A DNA stretch of 64,000 nt, taken from the NCBI GenBank assembly GCA_022800625.1, contig JAAWQR010000001.1, forward strand, positions 1 through 64,000, written 5' to 3'. Both the position numbers and the translations under genes were made by a program. Below the pieces are notes generated by a model. That model saw nothing but the letters and a program-made list of their open reading frames with translations. It did not search any database and was not told the origin of the DNA. Of the stretch, positions 8,535 to 17,706 are shown piece after piece. The DNA is from Clostridiales bacterium (GTDB lineage Bacteria > Bacillota > Clostridia > Oscillospirales > CAG-272). Within the stretch, counting starts at the first letter, position 1; each line of letters begins with the position of its first letter.

Positions 8535-9980
8535 TTATTCTGTTCTGCCGAAAACGGTAAAATCGGCGATTCCCATTGAAATTCGTCTGTTCCACGAAAC
8601 AATAATGCCACTTTCATCAAATTTTACTGTCACGTCATCCGTAAAAGGAGTGGTAGTGCAAGAGATACATAGTGACAGCGTGTTGTCATCTTTCCATGCC
8701 ATGCTGCCTGCACATCTTTCATAAATTAGCGTCGTGTAGCTGTTGCATTCCTCCGCTTTGATTCCCGTTTCGGTTTCGGCAAAGCATCCGTATCTGAGAG
8801 GTATTCTGACATCATGCCCGTCAATCATAATACGTACGGATTTGTTATCTGTGCTAAGATCAAACTGCATTTCGGTAATTTTTGATGCGTTTTCCGATAT
8901 TTTATAATTTATACCGCTGTATTTTGAAGCAAGAGGTGAATCAGGCGCACCTTCCGGTAATCTGACCGAGAGGGAACATAGACGAGAGTTCATTTCAGCA
9001 AGCATTTCGGAGTTTTCGGGAATCGTAGAATCATGAAGTCCCGGAAGTATTGTTTCCCACAAAACATCCAGAGGCTCCTGCATATCGCCGAGTCCCTCAA
9101 ACATTGCAATTACCATGTCCTCCTTCGGAAGAACGATAATAAACTGACCGCATGCTCCGTCACCTCTGTATGAGCCTTCGGGAGCGCATCTCCAGAACTG
9201 ATATCCGTAGCCCTTATCCCAATCGGGCGTGGCGGGAGGAGTAGGTACTTGCTTTGAAGTTGCGGCGTCTATCCAATCACTGCTTATAAGCTGACGTCCT
9301 TCCCACATTCCGCGGTTAAGACAGAACTGACCGAATTTCGCAACGCTTTCAAGCTTAAGGTTGAATCCGTATCCGCCCGTTGATATTCCGGCGGGACATT
9401 TTTCAAATCTGTAATCTTCGATTCCGAGAGGATCAAGAAGCCGCGGCTTAAGATATTCTTCAACAGGCATTCCCGTAACGCGGTTGATTACAGCCGAAAG
9501 CATATATGTGCCGAAGGTGTTGTATGTAAATTTTGTACCGGGTTCAAAATCAACGTATGTTTTTAAAAAGACTTCCGCCCAGTCGGGCGCATCCCTGACA
9601 AAATCCGGCTCGTATTTGTGACCGCTGTTCATTGTTAAAAGATGACGCACCGTGATTTTCTCCATGTTTTCACACGGTCTGCCGTCAAGCTTTTCGGGGA
9701 AAAAGTCTACAAGCCTGTCGTCAAGCGTTATAAGTCCTTCTTCTATAGCAAAGCCGATCGCGGTAGAAGTAAAAGGCTTGCTGAGAGAATACATCATATG
9801 CGTAAGATCGGAACGGTACGGAGCATAATAGCCTTCCGCAAATACCTTGCCGTGACGGAGCAGCATAATTCCGTGAACACCAAGCTGCTTTTCTTTAAAA
9901 CCGTCAAGCATTTTTATGATTGCGCTTTCCTCAACCCCGACTTCGGCAGGAGTTGTTCTTAATAATAATTTTTCTGACAT
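8535..9980 (-). CDS. Serine hydrolase, class C beta-lactamase fold
   Basis: About 481 residues. The SxxK nucleophile motif is SLSK within MMYSLSKPFTST, followed by the typical GLITLDDRLVDFFPE helix; the YxN motif is YNTFGTYMLS. These belong to the AmpC/esterase EstB/D-alanyl-peptidase-like family. The C-terminal ~150 residues form an extra beta-rich domain often seen after this fold. No signal peptide is present with the chosen start, so a cytosolic esterase or peptidase is more likely than a beta-lactamase. The start at 9980 has a GGAAGG site about 9 bases upstream; the frame stays open to 10091, but that stretch contains the promoter. It is divergent from a TetR regulator that may control it. 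Confidence 0.85.
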   Translation of the reverse strand: MSEKLLLRTTPAEVGVEESAIIKMLDGFKEKQLGVHGIMLLRHGKVFAEGYYAPYRSDLTHMMYSLSKPFTSTAIGFAIEEGLITLDDRLVDFFPEKLDGRPCENMEKITVRHLLTMNSGHKYEPDFVRDAPDWAEVFLKTYVDFEPGTKFTYNTFGTYMLSAVINRVTGMPVEEYLKPRLLDPLGIEDYRFEKCPAGISTGGYGFNLKLESVAKFGQFCLNRGMWEGRQLISSDWIDAATSKQVPTPPATPDWDKGYGYQFWRCAPEGSYRGDGACGQFIIVLPKEDMVIAMFEGLGDMQEPLDVLWETILPGLHDSTIPENSEMLAEMNSRLCSLSVRLPEGAPDSPLASKYSGINYKISENASKITEMQFDLSTDNKSVRIMIDGHDVRIPLRYGCFAETETGIKAEECNSYTTLIYERCAGSMAWKDDNTLSLCISCTTTPFTDDVTVKFDESGIIVSWNRRISMGIADFTVFGRTE

Positions 9981-10013
9981 AGTTTTTTGCCTTCCGAAAA
10001 TAAATTCACGTCT

Positions 10014-10042
10014 ATTATATATTATTTCAGCGTCTATTACAA
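10014..10042 (-). promoter_or_regulatory. Sigma-A promoter of the serine hydrolase
   Basis: On the minus strand TTGTAA, 17-base spacer, TATAAT; transcription would start near 10007, upstream of the chosen start codon at 9980. Confidence 0.6.
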
Positions 10043-10095
10043 GTCCAATCATAAATTTACAAATCGGAATGAATACATTATTTATTAACATTTAT

Positions 10096-10125
10096 GATAC
10101 CATGACTCAAAAATCTCATGATATA
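10096..10125. promoter_or_regulatory. Candidate TetR operator in the divergent intergenic region
   Basis: Imperfect inverted repeat GATACCATGA - 10 bases - TCATGATATA (8 of 10 positions pair), overlapping a TATACT box at 10122-10127 that could be the -10 of the TetR gene. Position and symmetry suit autoregulation; no matching -35 is visible. Confidence 0.35.
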
Positions 10126-10174
10126 CTGTAATAAAAATTAAGATTTTACTGTTTTCGGAAAGGAAAAAAGTCAA

Positions 10175-10738
10175 ATGCCGAATTTTACAAAGATGGCTAT
10201 AAAAGCATCTTTTTTAAAGCTCCTTAATCAGCAGCCGCTCAGCAAAATAAGCGTTAGAAGCATCGTTGAAGACTGCGGGATCAACAGAAATTCGTTTTAT
10301 TATCATTTCAGAGATATTCCGTCGCTGATAGAAGAAATCGTGTCTGATTCGGCGAACGATATTATCGGCAAATATCCGAACATAGCCTCTGCCGAGGAAT
10401 GCTTCAATGCTGCTTTTTCCTTTGCGCTTGAAAATAAAAAAGCAGTTCTTCATATTTATAATTCCGTAAACCGAGATATTTTTGAGACATATTTTATGAA
10501 TATTTGTGAGCACGTTGTAACACGATATTTGGATACCGTTTTCGGTGTGGGTACAGTCAGCGATTTTGACAGAAGAATCCTTATAAGATTCACAAAGTGC
10601 GAGCTTTTCGGCTTATGTGTGGATTGGATGAGCTGCGGAATGCCCGACGGTTCTATCGAGGAGATCAAGCATATGCTGTATCTTTGCAGAGGACTTTCCG
10701 ATGAGATTATAAGACGATGCAGAGAAAGTGAAAAGTAA
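10175..10738 (+). CDS. TetR/AcrR-family transcriptional regulator
   Basis: The 187-residue protein has an N-terminal helix-turn-helix (about residues 10-55) with KISVRSIVEDCGINRNSFYYHF, the classic TetR recognition segment ending in FYYHF. The C-terminal ~120 residues are helical and resemble the TetR C-terminal domain of DhaS-like regulators; the ligand is unknown. Ribosome site GGAAAGG lies about 11 bases upstream of the ATG. It faces away from the serine hydrolase and precedes the DUF308-MMPL cluster, so either could be its target. A terminator at 10755 suggests it is transcribed alone. Confidence 0.9.
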   Translation: MPNFTKMAIKASFLKLLNQQPLSKISVRSIVEDCGINRNSFYYHFRDIPSLIEEIVSDSANDIIGKYPNIASAEECFNAAFSFALENKKAVLHIYNSVNRDIFETYFMNICEHVVTRYLDTVFGVGTVSDFDRRILIRFTKCELFGLCVDWMSCGMPDGSIEEIKHMLYLCRGLSDEIIRRCRESEK

Positions 10739-10754
10739 CAAAAATATCATCTGA

Positions 10755-10780
10755 AACAGCCGTAAGGCTGTTTTTCTTTT
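10755..10780 (+). terminator. Intrinsic terminator of the TetR gene
   Basis: Stem AACAGCC-GTAA-GGCTGTT followed by TTTCTTTT. Confidence 0.85.
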
Positions 10781-10947
10781 AGGCAAATCTGTTTTAGTGT
10801 CTGATTTTTTGTCATAGGTGAGTAATTTGTCTGTTTCAAAGGATAGCACTTGCCGTTATACTGTAATTGAAGCAGATAGTTATATATTTGTGAAATTTAT
10901 AATGTACGGCTGTCAGCTGTGCTTTGTTTGAAAGGAAGGTTTTATTT
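10781..10947 (+). other. Gap before the DUF308-MMPL operon
   Basis: 167 bases with no gene. A TATAAT at 10900-10905 could be the -10 of the operon, but I see no good -35. GAAAGGAAGG at 10930-10939 is the ribosome site that fixes the DUF308 start at 10948. Confidence 0.35.
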
Positions 10948-11544
10948 ATGCGTTCAAAGCTTCCGATGCGAACGGCAAAGATAGGTTATATAGTTATTTC
11001 TGCATTGCTGTGTGCTCTCGGAATACTGCTTATACTGTTCCCGAAATTTTCATCTGCAGCCCTCGGCATTATCTGCGGAATACTGCTTATATTGTTCGGG
11101 ATTATCAAGCTTATCGGATATTTTTCTAAGGACTTATACAGGCTTGCGTTTCAATATGATCTGACATTTGGGATTTTAATGATAATTCTCGGAACAGTAA
11201 TGCTCACACATCCGGGCACACTGATGAACTTTATCTGCATTACGCTTGGACTGTCTATTTTAGCTGACAGTCTTTTCAAAGCCCAAATTGCATTCGATTC
11301 AAAAAAATTCGGTATCTCCCGTTGGTGGGTTATATTATTGTCGGCAGTGATTGCAGGAATATTCGGAGCGGTTCTTCTTTTCAGACCGGGTGATGGCGGA
11401 AGGATGCTCAGTATATTTGCAGGAATCGCTATTCTTGCTGAAGGAATACTGAACTTCAGCACCATAATTACAGCTGTAAAAATTATCGATCATCAAATGC
11501 CCGATATAATAAGCAGTAATTATTTTGAAGAAAGAGAGGATTGA
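10948..11544 (+). CDS. DUF308 (HdeD-like) membrane protein
   Basis: A 198-residue polytopic membrane protein with about six helices; the repeated units ALGILLILFPKFSSAALGIICGILLILFGIIKL and ILMIILGTVMLTHPG resemble the DUF308/HdeD repeat. Confidence 0.1.
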   Translation: MRSKLPMRTAKIGYIVISALLCALGILLILFPKFSSAALGIICGILLILFGIIKLIGYFSKDLYRLAFQYDLTFGILMIILGTVMLTHPGTLMNFICITLGLSILADSLFKAQIAFDSKKFGISRWWVILLSAVIAGIFGAVLLFRPGDGGRMLSIFAGIAILAEGILNFSTIITAVKIIDHQMPDIISSNYFEERED

Positions 11545-11550
11545 TTATAC

Positions 11551-13650
11551 ATGCGTTTTTCAAAAGCGGTTGTTAAATACCGCGTACCGATATTGATTTT
11601 GACGCTTCTGCTCATGATTCCTTCGGTAATAGGCATGGCGAACACGCGGATCAATTATGACATGCTTGATTATCTGCCGTCAGATATGGACACCGTTGCA
11701 GGTCAGGCAGAGCTTCTTGAAGACTTTGGCAAAGGAGCGTTCTCACTTATAATTGTTGAGGATATGTCAGACCGCGACATAGCAAAGCTTTGCGACAGTA
11801 TCAAGGAAGTCGATCATGTTGAAACCGTTCTTTGGTATTCTACTTTAGCGGATATTTCAATTCCCATGGAGATACTGCCCGATAAAATATTTAATGAATT
11901 CAATACGGAAAATTCCACTATGATGGCTGTATTCTTCGATACCGCTACATCTGACGACAAGACAATGGATTCTATCCGCGAAATCAGAAGAATAGCGGGT
12001 AAGCAGTGCTTTGTTTCGGGAATGTCGGCGCTTGTTACGGATCTGAAAGATCTGTGTGAAAAAGAAGAGCCGGTATATGTAGGAATTGCTGTTGTCTTGG
12101 CAACTGTCGCTATGCTTGTATTCCTCGACGGCTGGATGGTTCCGTTTGTATTCCTCGCTTCTATCGGAATGATGATACTTCTGAATCTCGGAACGAACTA
12201 TTTCCTCGGAGAAATATCATACATAACAAAGGCGCTGTCAGCCGTGCTCCAGCTTGCGGTTACTATGGATTATTCAATCTTTCTGTGGCACAGCTACAAT
12301 GAGCAAAAGACAAAGTATGACGACAATAAAGAAGCAATGACATATGCAATACATGAAACGCTCGCGTCGGTTGTCGGCAGCTCTATAACAACGGTTGCAG
12401 GATTTGCGGCGCTTTGCTTTATGACATTTACTCTCGGACGCGATCTCGGAATCGTGATGGCAAAAGGCGTTATTTTAGGCGTTATCGGCTGTGTAACCGT
12501 TCTTCCGTCATTGATACTTGTCTTCGACAAGGTTCTTCAAAAGACTAAGCACAGATCGCTGATTCCCGACATGACAAAATTTTCTGAAAAAGCAGTTAAA
12601 ATTTTTCCGATATTCCTCATAGTATTTGCACTTCTTATCACTCCTGCTCTGTACGGATACAGTAAAACCAATGATGAAGTGTACTATGATATGGGTGAAT
12701 GCCTGCCGCAGGACATGGAATATGTTATTGCGAATTCAAAGCTTTCTGAGGATTTCAATATTTCGTCTACTCATATGGTGCTCGTGGATGAAGATGTTTC
12801 GACAAAGTCGGTCAGAGCGATGATAAATGAAATGGAAGATGTTGACGGTGTTAAATATGTTTTGGGACTTGAATCGGTACTCGGAAGCCGTGTGCCCGAG
12901 GAAATTATTCCCGACAGTATAAAAAGTATTCTTGAAAGCGATAAATGGGAACTGCTGCTTATAAATTCCGAATACAGTGTCGCAAGCGATGATGTAAACG
13001 CGCAGATAGATTCGCTGAATTCGATACTAAAAAAGTATGATGACGGCGGAATGCTTATCGGTGAAGCTCCGTGCATGAAGGATATGATAGAAACGACAGA
13101 CCGTGATTTTCAGGTCGTCAATGCGGTTTCAATAATTGCAATATTTGTTATCATTGCTATCGTTGAAAAGAGTGCGTCGCTTCCGTTCATACTGATAACG
13201 CTTATAGAATTTGCTATATTTATAAATCTCGGGCTTCCTCATTATCTCGGACAGTCGCTTCCGTTTATAGCGCCTATATGTATCAGCACAATTCAGCTCG
13301 GAGCAACGGTCGATTACGCAATTCTGATGACAACTCGCTATAAGTCTGAGAGAATAAGCGGACTTGATAAGCGGCAAAGCGTCATGACGGCTATCTCAAC
13401 ATCGATCTCATCAATTATAGTTTCGGGAATGGGGCTTTTCCTTGCGACATTCGGTGTTGCAGTTTATTCGGATATTGATATAATCAGCTCTATGTGTATG
13501 CTGATGGCTCGCGGAGCGGTCGTAAGTATGCTTTGCGTAATATTCATTCTGCCTGCTCTGCTTATGCTGTTTGATCGTGTAATTTGTGCAACTACACTCG
13601 GTATGAGGAAAAAAACAATACGTATTAGAGAGGAAAACAAACATGCTTAA
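11551..13650 (+). CDS. MMPL/RND-family exporter
   Basis: The 699-residue membrane protein has the RND/MMPL layout twice: one helix, a large extracytoplasmic loop (about 30-170 and 365-520), then five helices. Each half carries the sensing-type helix with a proton-relay Asp/Tyr environment: AVTMDYSIFLWHSY in the first half and GATVDYAILMTTRY in the second. MMPL proteins export lipids or hydrophobic compounds using proton motive force. It starts 6 bases after the DUF308 gene, with a GAGAGGA site, and its end overlaps the next gene by 8 bases, so the three are translated as an operon. The cargo is unknown. Confidence 0.92.
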   Translation: MRFSKAVVKYRVPILILTLLLMIPSVIGMANTRINYDMLDYLPSDMDTVAGQAELLEDFGKGAFSLIIVEDMSDRDIAKLCDSIKEVDHVETVLWYSTLADISIPMEILPDKIFNEFNTENSTMMAVFFDTATSDDKTMDSIREIRRIAGKQCFVSGMSALVTDLKDLCEKEEPVYVGIAVVLATVAMLVFLDGWMVPFVFLASIGMMILLNLGTNYFLGEISYITKALSAVLQLAVTMDYSIFLWHSYNEQKTKYDDNKEAMTYAIHETLASVVGSSITTVAGFAALCFMTFTLGRDLGIVMAKGVILGVIGCVTVLPSLILVFDKVLQKTKHRSLIPDMTKFSEKAVKIFPIFLIVFALLITPALYGYSKTNDEVYYDMGECLPQDMEYVIANSKLSEDFNISSTHMVLVDEDVSTKSVRAMINEMEDVDGVKYVLGLESVLGSRVPEEIIPDSIKSILESDKWELLLINSEYSVASDDVNAQIDSLNSILKKYDDGGMLIGEAPCMKDMIETTDRDFQVVNAVSIIAIFVIIAIVEKSASLPFILITLIEFAIFINLGLPHYLGQSLPFIAPICISTIQLGATVDYAILMTTRYKSERISGLDKRQSVMTAISTSISSIIVSGMGLFLATFGVAVYSDIDIISSMCMLMARGAVVSMLCVIFILPALLMLFDRVICATTLGMRKKTIRIREENKHA

Positions 13651-16051
13651 AAAAGAATTTCTAAAGCCTGTATCAATAATTTTATGTACTGCATTAGCAC
13701 TCGGCGGAGTGGGCGCGGCATATGCTGCGGGACTCAGCAAAGCAGAAGTTAAAGAAGAAAAAGAAGTAAAAACGGAAACAAAAGCCGAACAGAAAAGTGA
13801 GAATATTGAAAAAGATGAAACTGTTTACGTTATAGCAGGAGCTGATGGAAGTGTTGAAAAAATCATTGTCAGCGATTGGATAAAGAACTCACTCGGAAGC
13901 GATAAAATTACCGACAGTTCTGAGCTTGAGAATCCTGAAAATATCAAGGGTGATGAGAGCTATACGGTGAACGGAGACGGCGCAAGAATTTGGGATGCCG
14001 ACGGAAACGATATATATTATATGGGCGATATTGAAAAGGAACTGCCCGTAAATATCAGTGTTTCATATAAGCTTGACGGAAAAAGTATTGCTCCTGACGA
14101 GCTGAAAGGGAAGAGCGGTAAAGTAACGATTCGCTTTGACTATAAAAATAATCAGTATGAAACGGTTGAAATAGACGGTAAAAAAGAAAAGATGTATGTT
14201 CCGTTTGTCATGCTTACAGGAATGTTATTTGATAATGACGTTTTCACAAATGTTGATGTATCGGGCGGAAAACTGATAAACGATGGAAGCAGGACAGCAG
14301 TTGTGGGAGTTGCTTTGCCGGGGCTTCAGGAGAATTTAAAGCTTGATCCCGAAAAGCTTGAAATTCCGTCGTTCGTTGAGATCACAGCCGATGTCAGAAA
14401 TTTCGAGATGAACGATACGGTAACAATAGCGACAAACGAAGTATTTAATAAGATAAATACCGAAAAATTGAACAGTGCGGATGATTTGACAGATTCACTC
14501 GATCAGCTGACAGACGCTATGAACCGGCTGATGGATGGTTCGTCTCAGCTTTATTCCGGACTTTGCACACTTCTTGAAAAATCAGGAGAACTTATATCCG
14601 GAATAAATAAGCTGGCCGAAGGCGCGGCTCAGGTTAAAAACGGATCAGGCGCGCTTAGGGACGGATCAGCGGAGCTTCAAAAAGGAGCGGCAGAGCTATC
14701 AGACGGACTTAACATTCTTGACAGTAACAGTGCCAAGCTGAATGACGGAGCAAAAACTGTATTTGATTCACTGCTGAGCATGGCTGAATCTCAGATCAGA
14801 GACGCAGGTGTCGATATTCCGAATCTTACAATTGATAACTACAAAGACGTGCTTGATAAAGTTATTGTATCTCTTGACGGCAATAATGTCCTGAAGATTG
14901 CACAAGATACGGCAAGAGAAAAGGTCACAGCGGCTGTTAATTCTCAGAGGAATACTATAAAGAGCGCAGTTACCGACGCCGTGCGGGCTGAGATAAAACC
15001 TAAGATCGCGGCTGCTGTGAGATCCGAGGTTGAACCAAAGGTCGAAGCCTCTGTCAGAGCTGAAGTTAAAGTCAAAGTTTTCGAAGCGGTAAAAACAGAG
15101 GTTGCAAATAAGGTTACCGAGGAAGTTAAGACAAGTGTTACCTCTCAGGTTTTGGCATCAATGAATATGACTCCTGAGAGCTATGCCGAAGCTGTAGCCG
15201 CAGGCTCTGTCAGTGAAGAGGTTCAGCAAGCCGTATCAAGTACAATTGCCAATCAAATGGCGTCAGAAGCTGTTCTGAAAATAATTTCCGATACTGTTGA
15301 TGAGCAAATGGCGTCATCAGATATTCTAAATACCATAAATGCGAATACCGACAATCAAATGAAATCTGAATCGATAAAAGCCGTCATATCATCAAAAACA
15401 GATGAGCAAATGAATTCGGAAGATATTCAAAAGCTTATTTCAGCAAAAACGGAGGAGCAGTTATCATCGGCTGAAATTGAGCGGCTTATAGAATTAAAAA
15501 CAAATGAAAAAACATCAGAGCTGATAGAACAGAATATGAATTCTTCTGAGGTTCAGAACCAAATTACAGAGGCTCTGAGGTCAGCCGAATCAGGTGCGGC
15601 AAGCATCAGTGCCGCCAAAGCGCAGCTTTTAAGCTATAATGAATTTTATTCGGGACTCAATCAATATACGGCAGGTGTCGGTTCGGCTGCCGGCGGAGCA
15701 GCACAGCTTAGAAACGGTGCTGATGCTTTGAGCGATGGCGCATCACAGCTTGATGAAGGAATAAAAGAGCTGTATAATGGTATATTAACCCTTAAAAACG
15801 GCGCGCCTGCATTGCAGAGCGGTGTCAGCGAGCTTCGAGACGGTTCTCTTAAGCTGTCTGAGGGACTTCGTGAATTCAATGAAAAAGGAGTCGGAAAGCT
15901 TAAAGATGCTGTTGACGGAGATCTTGCAGGACTGCTTACAAGAGTCAAGGCAACGGTTGATGTATCAAAGAATTACAAATCTTTCTCAGGCATTTCGGAT
16001 GAAATGAGCGGTCAGGTCAAGTTTATATATAAAACTTCATTTGGGAATTAA
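13643..16051 (+). CDS. Secreted heptad-repeat (xxxLxxG, YhgE-like) partner of MMPL exporter
   Basis: The 802-residue protein has a signal peptide (about residues 1-30, ending AAYAAG) and an acidic/lysine-rich stretch. A beta-rich domain at about 45-270 is followed by two blocks of the xxxLxxG heptad repeat (about 300-365 and 670-750), e.g. LRDGSAELQKGAAELSDGL, as in YhgE/Pip-family proteins. Between the blocks lies a long helical region with repeated units around V(R/K)xEVxxKV and then (D/E)EQMxSxxIxxxI. Unlike true YhgE proteins it has no C-terminal membrane helices. It overlaps the MMPL gene by 8 bases (ATG at 13643, MMPL stop at 13650), so it is probably an extracytoplasmic accessory subunit of that exporter. 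Confidence 0.85.
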   Translation: MLKKEFLKPVSIILCTALALGGVGAAYAAGLSKAEVKEEKEVKTETKAEQKSENIEKDETVYVIAGADGSVEKIIVSDWIKNSLGSDKITDSSELENPENIKGDESYTVNGDGARIWDADGNDIYYMGDIEKELPVNISVSYKLDGKSIAPDELKGKSGKVTIRFDYKNNQYETVEIDGKKEKMYVPFVMLTGMLFDNDVFTNVDVSGGKLINDGSRTAVVGVALPGLQENLKLDPEKLEIPSFVEITADVRNFEMNDTVTIATNEVFNKINTEKLNSADDLTDSLDQLTDAMNRLMDGSSQLYSGLCTLLEKSGELISGINKLAEGAAQVKNGSGALRDGSAELQKGAAELSDGLNILDSNSAKLNDGAKTVFDSLLSMAESQIRDAGVDIPNLTIDNYKDVLDKVIVSLDGNNVLKIAQDTAREKVTAAVNSQRNTIKSAVTDAVRAEIKPKIAAAVRSEVEPKVEASVRAEVKVKVFEAVKTEVANKVTEEVKTSVTSQVLASMNMTPESYAEAVAAGSVSEEVQQAVSSTIANQMASEAVLKIISDTVDEQMASSDILNTINANTDNQMKSESIKAVISSKTDEQMNSEDIQKLISAKTEEQLSSAEIERLIELKTNEKTSELIEQNMNSSEVQNQITEALRSAESGAASISAAKAQLLSYNEFYSGLNQYTAGVGSAAGGAAQLRNGADALSDGASQLDEGIKELYNGILTLKNGAPALQSGVSELRDGSLKLSEGLREFNEKGVGKLKDAVDGDLAGLLTRVKATVDVSKNYKSFSGISDEMSGQVKFIYKTSFGN

Positions 16052-16060
16052 ATAAACAAG

Positions 16061-16096
16061 AAAAACTCAGTCGAAAATTTTTCGACTGAGTTTTTT
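16061..16096. terminator. Bidirectional terminator
   Basis: Stem AAAAACTCAGTCGAAAA paired with TTTTCGACTGAGTTTTT, U-rich in both directions, between converging genes. Confidence 0.9.
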
Positions 16097-16102
16097 ATAA
16101 TA

Positions 16103-16447
16103 TTATTGCTTGCCGAAAAGCTCTGTACATTCGTCGGCAATGCTTTCAATGATTCTCAGCTGGGACGGCGACAGCTTCCTCAGCTTTTCGGAAATGAGAA
16201 GAAGATCCTTGTCAACGATATCTCCTGTCAGCAGATAATCCGCGCTTACTCCCAGCGCTACCGAGATTTTTAGCAAATTTTCAGGGCGCATAGCGCGTTT
16301 TCCCGATTCGGCATACGAAACAAACTGAGTAGTTAAATCAGCTGTTTCGGCAAGCGCTTCCTGCGTCATTCCGAGCTTTTTTCGGCGCTCGCTTATTCGC
16401 TCTCCTATTTCACTGAGACATATACTTGAAAAATCCGTATCTTTCAT
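16103..16447 (-). CDS. XRE-family transcriptional regulator
   Basis: A 114-residue protein with a Cro/CI-type helix-turn-helix at about residues 12-66: RRKKLGMTQEALAETADLT followed by VSYAESGKRAMRPENLLKIS and ALGVSADYLLTG. The last ~40 residues (LISEKLRKLSPSQLRIIESI) form a helical dimerisation tail seen in SinR/ImmR-like repressors. The start at 16447 is set by GGAGGGAG 5 bases upstream; a longer reading would translate that site. It may regulate itself or the ABC operon reading the other way. Confidence 0.88.
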   Translation of the reverse strand: MKDTDFSSICLSEIGERISERRKKLGMTQEALAETADLTTQFVSYAESGKRAMRPENLLKISVALGVSADYLLTGDIVDKDLLLISEKLRKLSPSQLRIIESIADECTELFGKQ

Positions 16448-16537
16448 TATGCTCCCTCCGAGGTATCGCAATACAGCGTACTAACTCACCTTTGTTTAAT
16501 TATATCAACAACTAAAGATAAATTTAATCGCGTATTG

Positions 16538-16567
16538 TTGACTTTTATAACCAATATGTGATATAAT
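16538..16567 (+). promoter_or_regulatory. Upstream promoter in the ABC operon leader
   Basis: TTGACT, 18-base spacer, TATAAT. It would give a leader of over 200 bases before the ABC gene at 16799. Confidence 0.6.
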
Positions 16568-16798
16568 AACTGTAGGCGGGTATTGATAATTAAAAGCCGG
16601 CGCTGAACGCATCATCTGCGGCTGTGTGCGTATAAACGATGCCGTGTTTGTTTCTGTTTCAGCGGTAAATTACCCGGGAAATATAAGGAGGAAAGTTTAT
16701 CGGATTCGGAACAGACGCAAAATTTACTTGCAATTTTTTTAAAACAGTGATATACTGAAAATCGAACGAGGAAAATATGAGCTATAACGGAGGTACAG
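16568..16798 (+). other. Long leader of the ABC operon with orphan ribosome site and upstream mini-ORF
   Basis: No gene over 20 codons is supported here. A strong AAGGAGG at 16685-16691 has no ATG, GTG or TTG at usable distance. Short stems occur (CGCA-TCATC-TGCG near 16608), but no riboswitch class could be recognised. A 16-codon reading frame at 16777-16827 (ATG with GAGG 5 bases upstream) overlaps the ABC start codon in another frame and may affect its translation. Confidence 0.4.
16728..16756 (+). promoter_or_regulatory. Proximal promoter of the NatA-like ABC operon
   Basis: TTGCAA, 17-base spacer, TATACT; transcription would start near 16763, only about 14 bases before the upstream mini-ORF. 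Confidence 0.65.
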
Positions 16799-17689
16799 AT
16801 GGAGCTTGTAATAAACGGAGTGTATAAAAGCTTCGGTGAAAAAGAAGTCCTGAGTGACGTTTCCTTCAAGGTCGAAGGGGGAAGTGCATTCGGTCTGCTC
16901 GGCAGAAACGGAGCGGGGAAAACAACTACCATAAGAATAATAATGGGAGTTTTTGCAGCGGACAGCGGTGAAATTCTGCTGGGCGGAAAGCCTATTGATC
17001 GCAGCAAGGTAGGAATCGGGTATCTTCCCGAGGAGAGAGGACTGTATCCTAAAAAAACTATAATAGATCAGCTTACATATCTATCCGAGCTGAAAGGAAT
17101 GAAGCGCAGCGATGCTGTAGCTTCAGTTGATAAATGGCTTGCAAGACTTGAAATGAGCGAGTACAGAAATAAGAGGCTTGATACTCTTTCAAAGGGAAAT
17201 CAGCAGAAGATACAGCTTGTTACAGCCCTTGCGCATGATCCTCAGATAGTAATACTTGACGAGCCGTTTTCTGGACTTGATCCTGTTAATGCGATGCTTT
17301 TAAAGGATATCGTAAGAGAAGAAATAGGAAGAGGCAAGGTCGTAATTTTTTCAAGCCATCAAATGAGTTACATAGAAGAATTTTGCGACAGCATAGCTAT
17401 TATAAATCGCGGAAGAGTGGCTCTGCACGGAGATTTGCGCGACATAAAACGCGGATATGCGCGAGATCGTCTGATTGTCCGTGCGGTAAATACCGAAAAA
17501 ATCAAGTCAGATCTCGGTACATGCTGTGCTGATACAGACGACGGCTCTCTCATGATAAAGCTCAACAGCTCTGAGGAGAAGCACTCTGTTATGAATTCTC
17601 TTACAGCGAAATATGATATTGATGAAATTCGCGTTTATGAACCCACACTTAACGATATTTTTGTGGAATACGCGGGCGGCAGTATTTAA
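16799..17689 (+). CDS. ABC transporter ATP-binding protein (NatA-like)
   Basis: A 296-residue ATPase. Walker A is GRNGAGKTTT (about residues 38-47), the Q-loop segment reads GYLPEERGLYPKKT, the signature is LSKGNQQKIQ (a variant of LSGGQ), Walker B is IVILDEPFSGLDP and the H-loop is FSSHQM. The last ~80 residues fit the DUF4162-type C-terminal domain of Na+-exporter-like ATPases. GGAGG lies 6 bases before the ATG. The permease gene follows 17 bases later. NatAB systems export Na+ or drugs; the substrate here is not known. Confidence 0.93.
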   Translation: MELVINGVYKSFGEKEVLSDVSFKVEGGSAFGLLGRNGAGKTTTIRIIMGVFAADSGEILLGGKPIDRSKVGIGYLPEERGLYPKKTIIDQLTYLSELKGMKRSDAVASVDKWLARLEMSEYRNKRLDTLSKGNQQKIQLVTALAHDPQIVILDEPFSGLDPVNAMLLKDIVREEIGRGKVVIFSSHQMSYIEEFCDSIAIINRGRVALHGDLRDIKRGYARDRLIVRAVNTEKIKSDLGTCCADTDDGSLMIKLNSSEEKHSVMNSLTAKYDIDEIRVYEPTLNDIFVEYAGGSI

Positions 17690-17706
17690 GGTAAGGAGTG
17701 ATCTGT

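Noticed and set aside
9981..10091. 37-codon N-terminal extension of the serine hydrolase
   Set aside because: The stretch contains the TTGTAA-17-TATAAT promoter, and a good ribosome site precedes ATG 9980.
16574..16798. Possible cyclic-di-GMP (GEMM) riboswitch because of GACGCAAA near 16714
   Set aside because: The rest of the GEMM core and its paired stems are absent.
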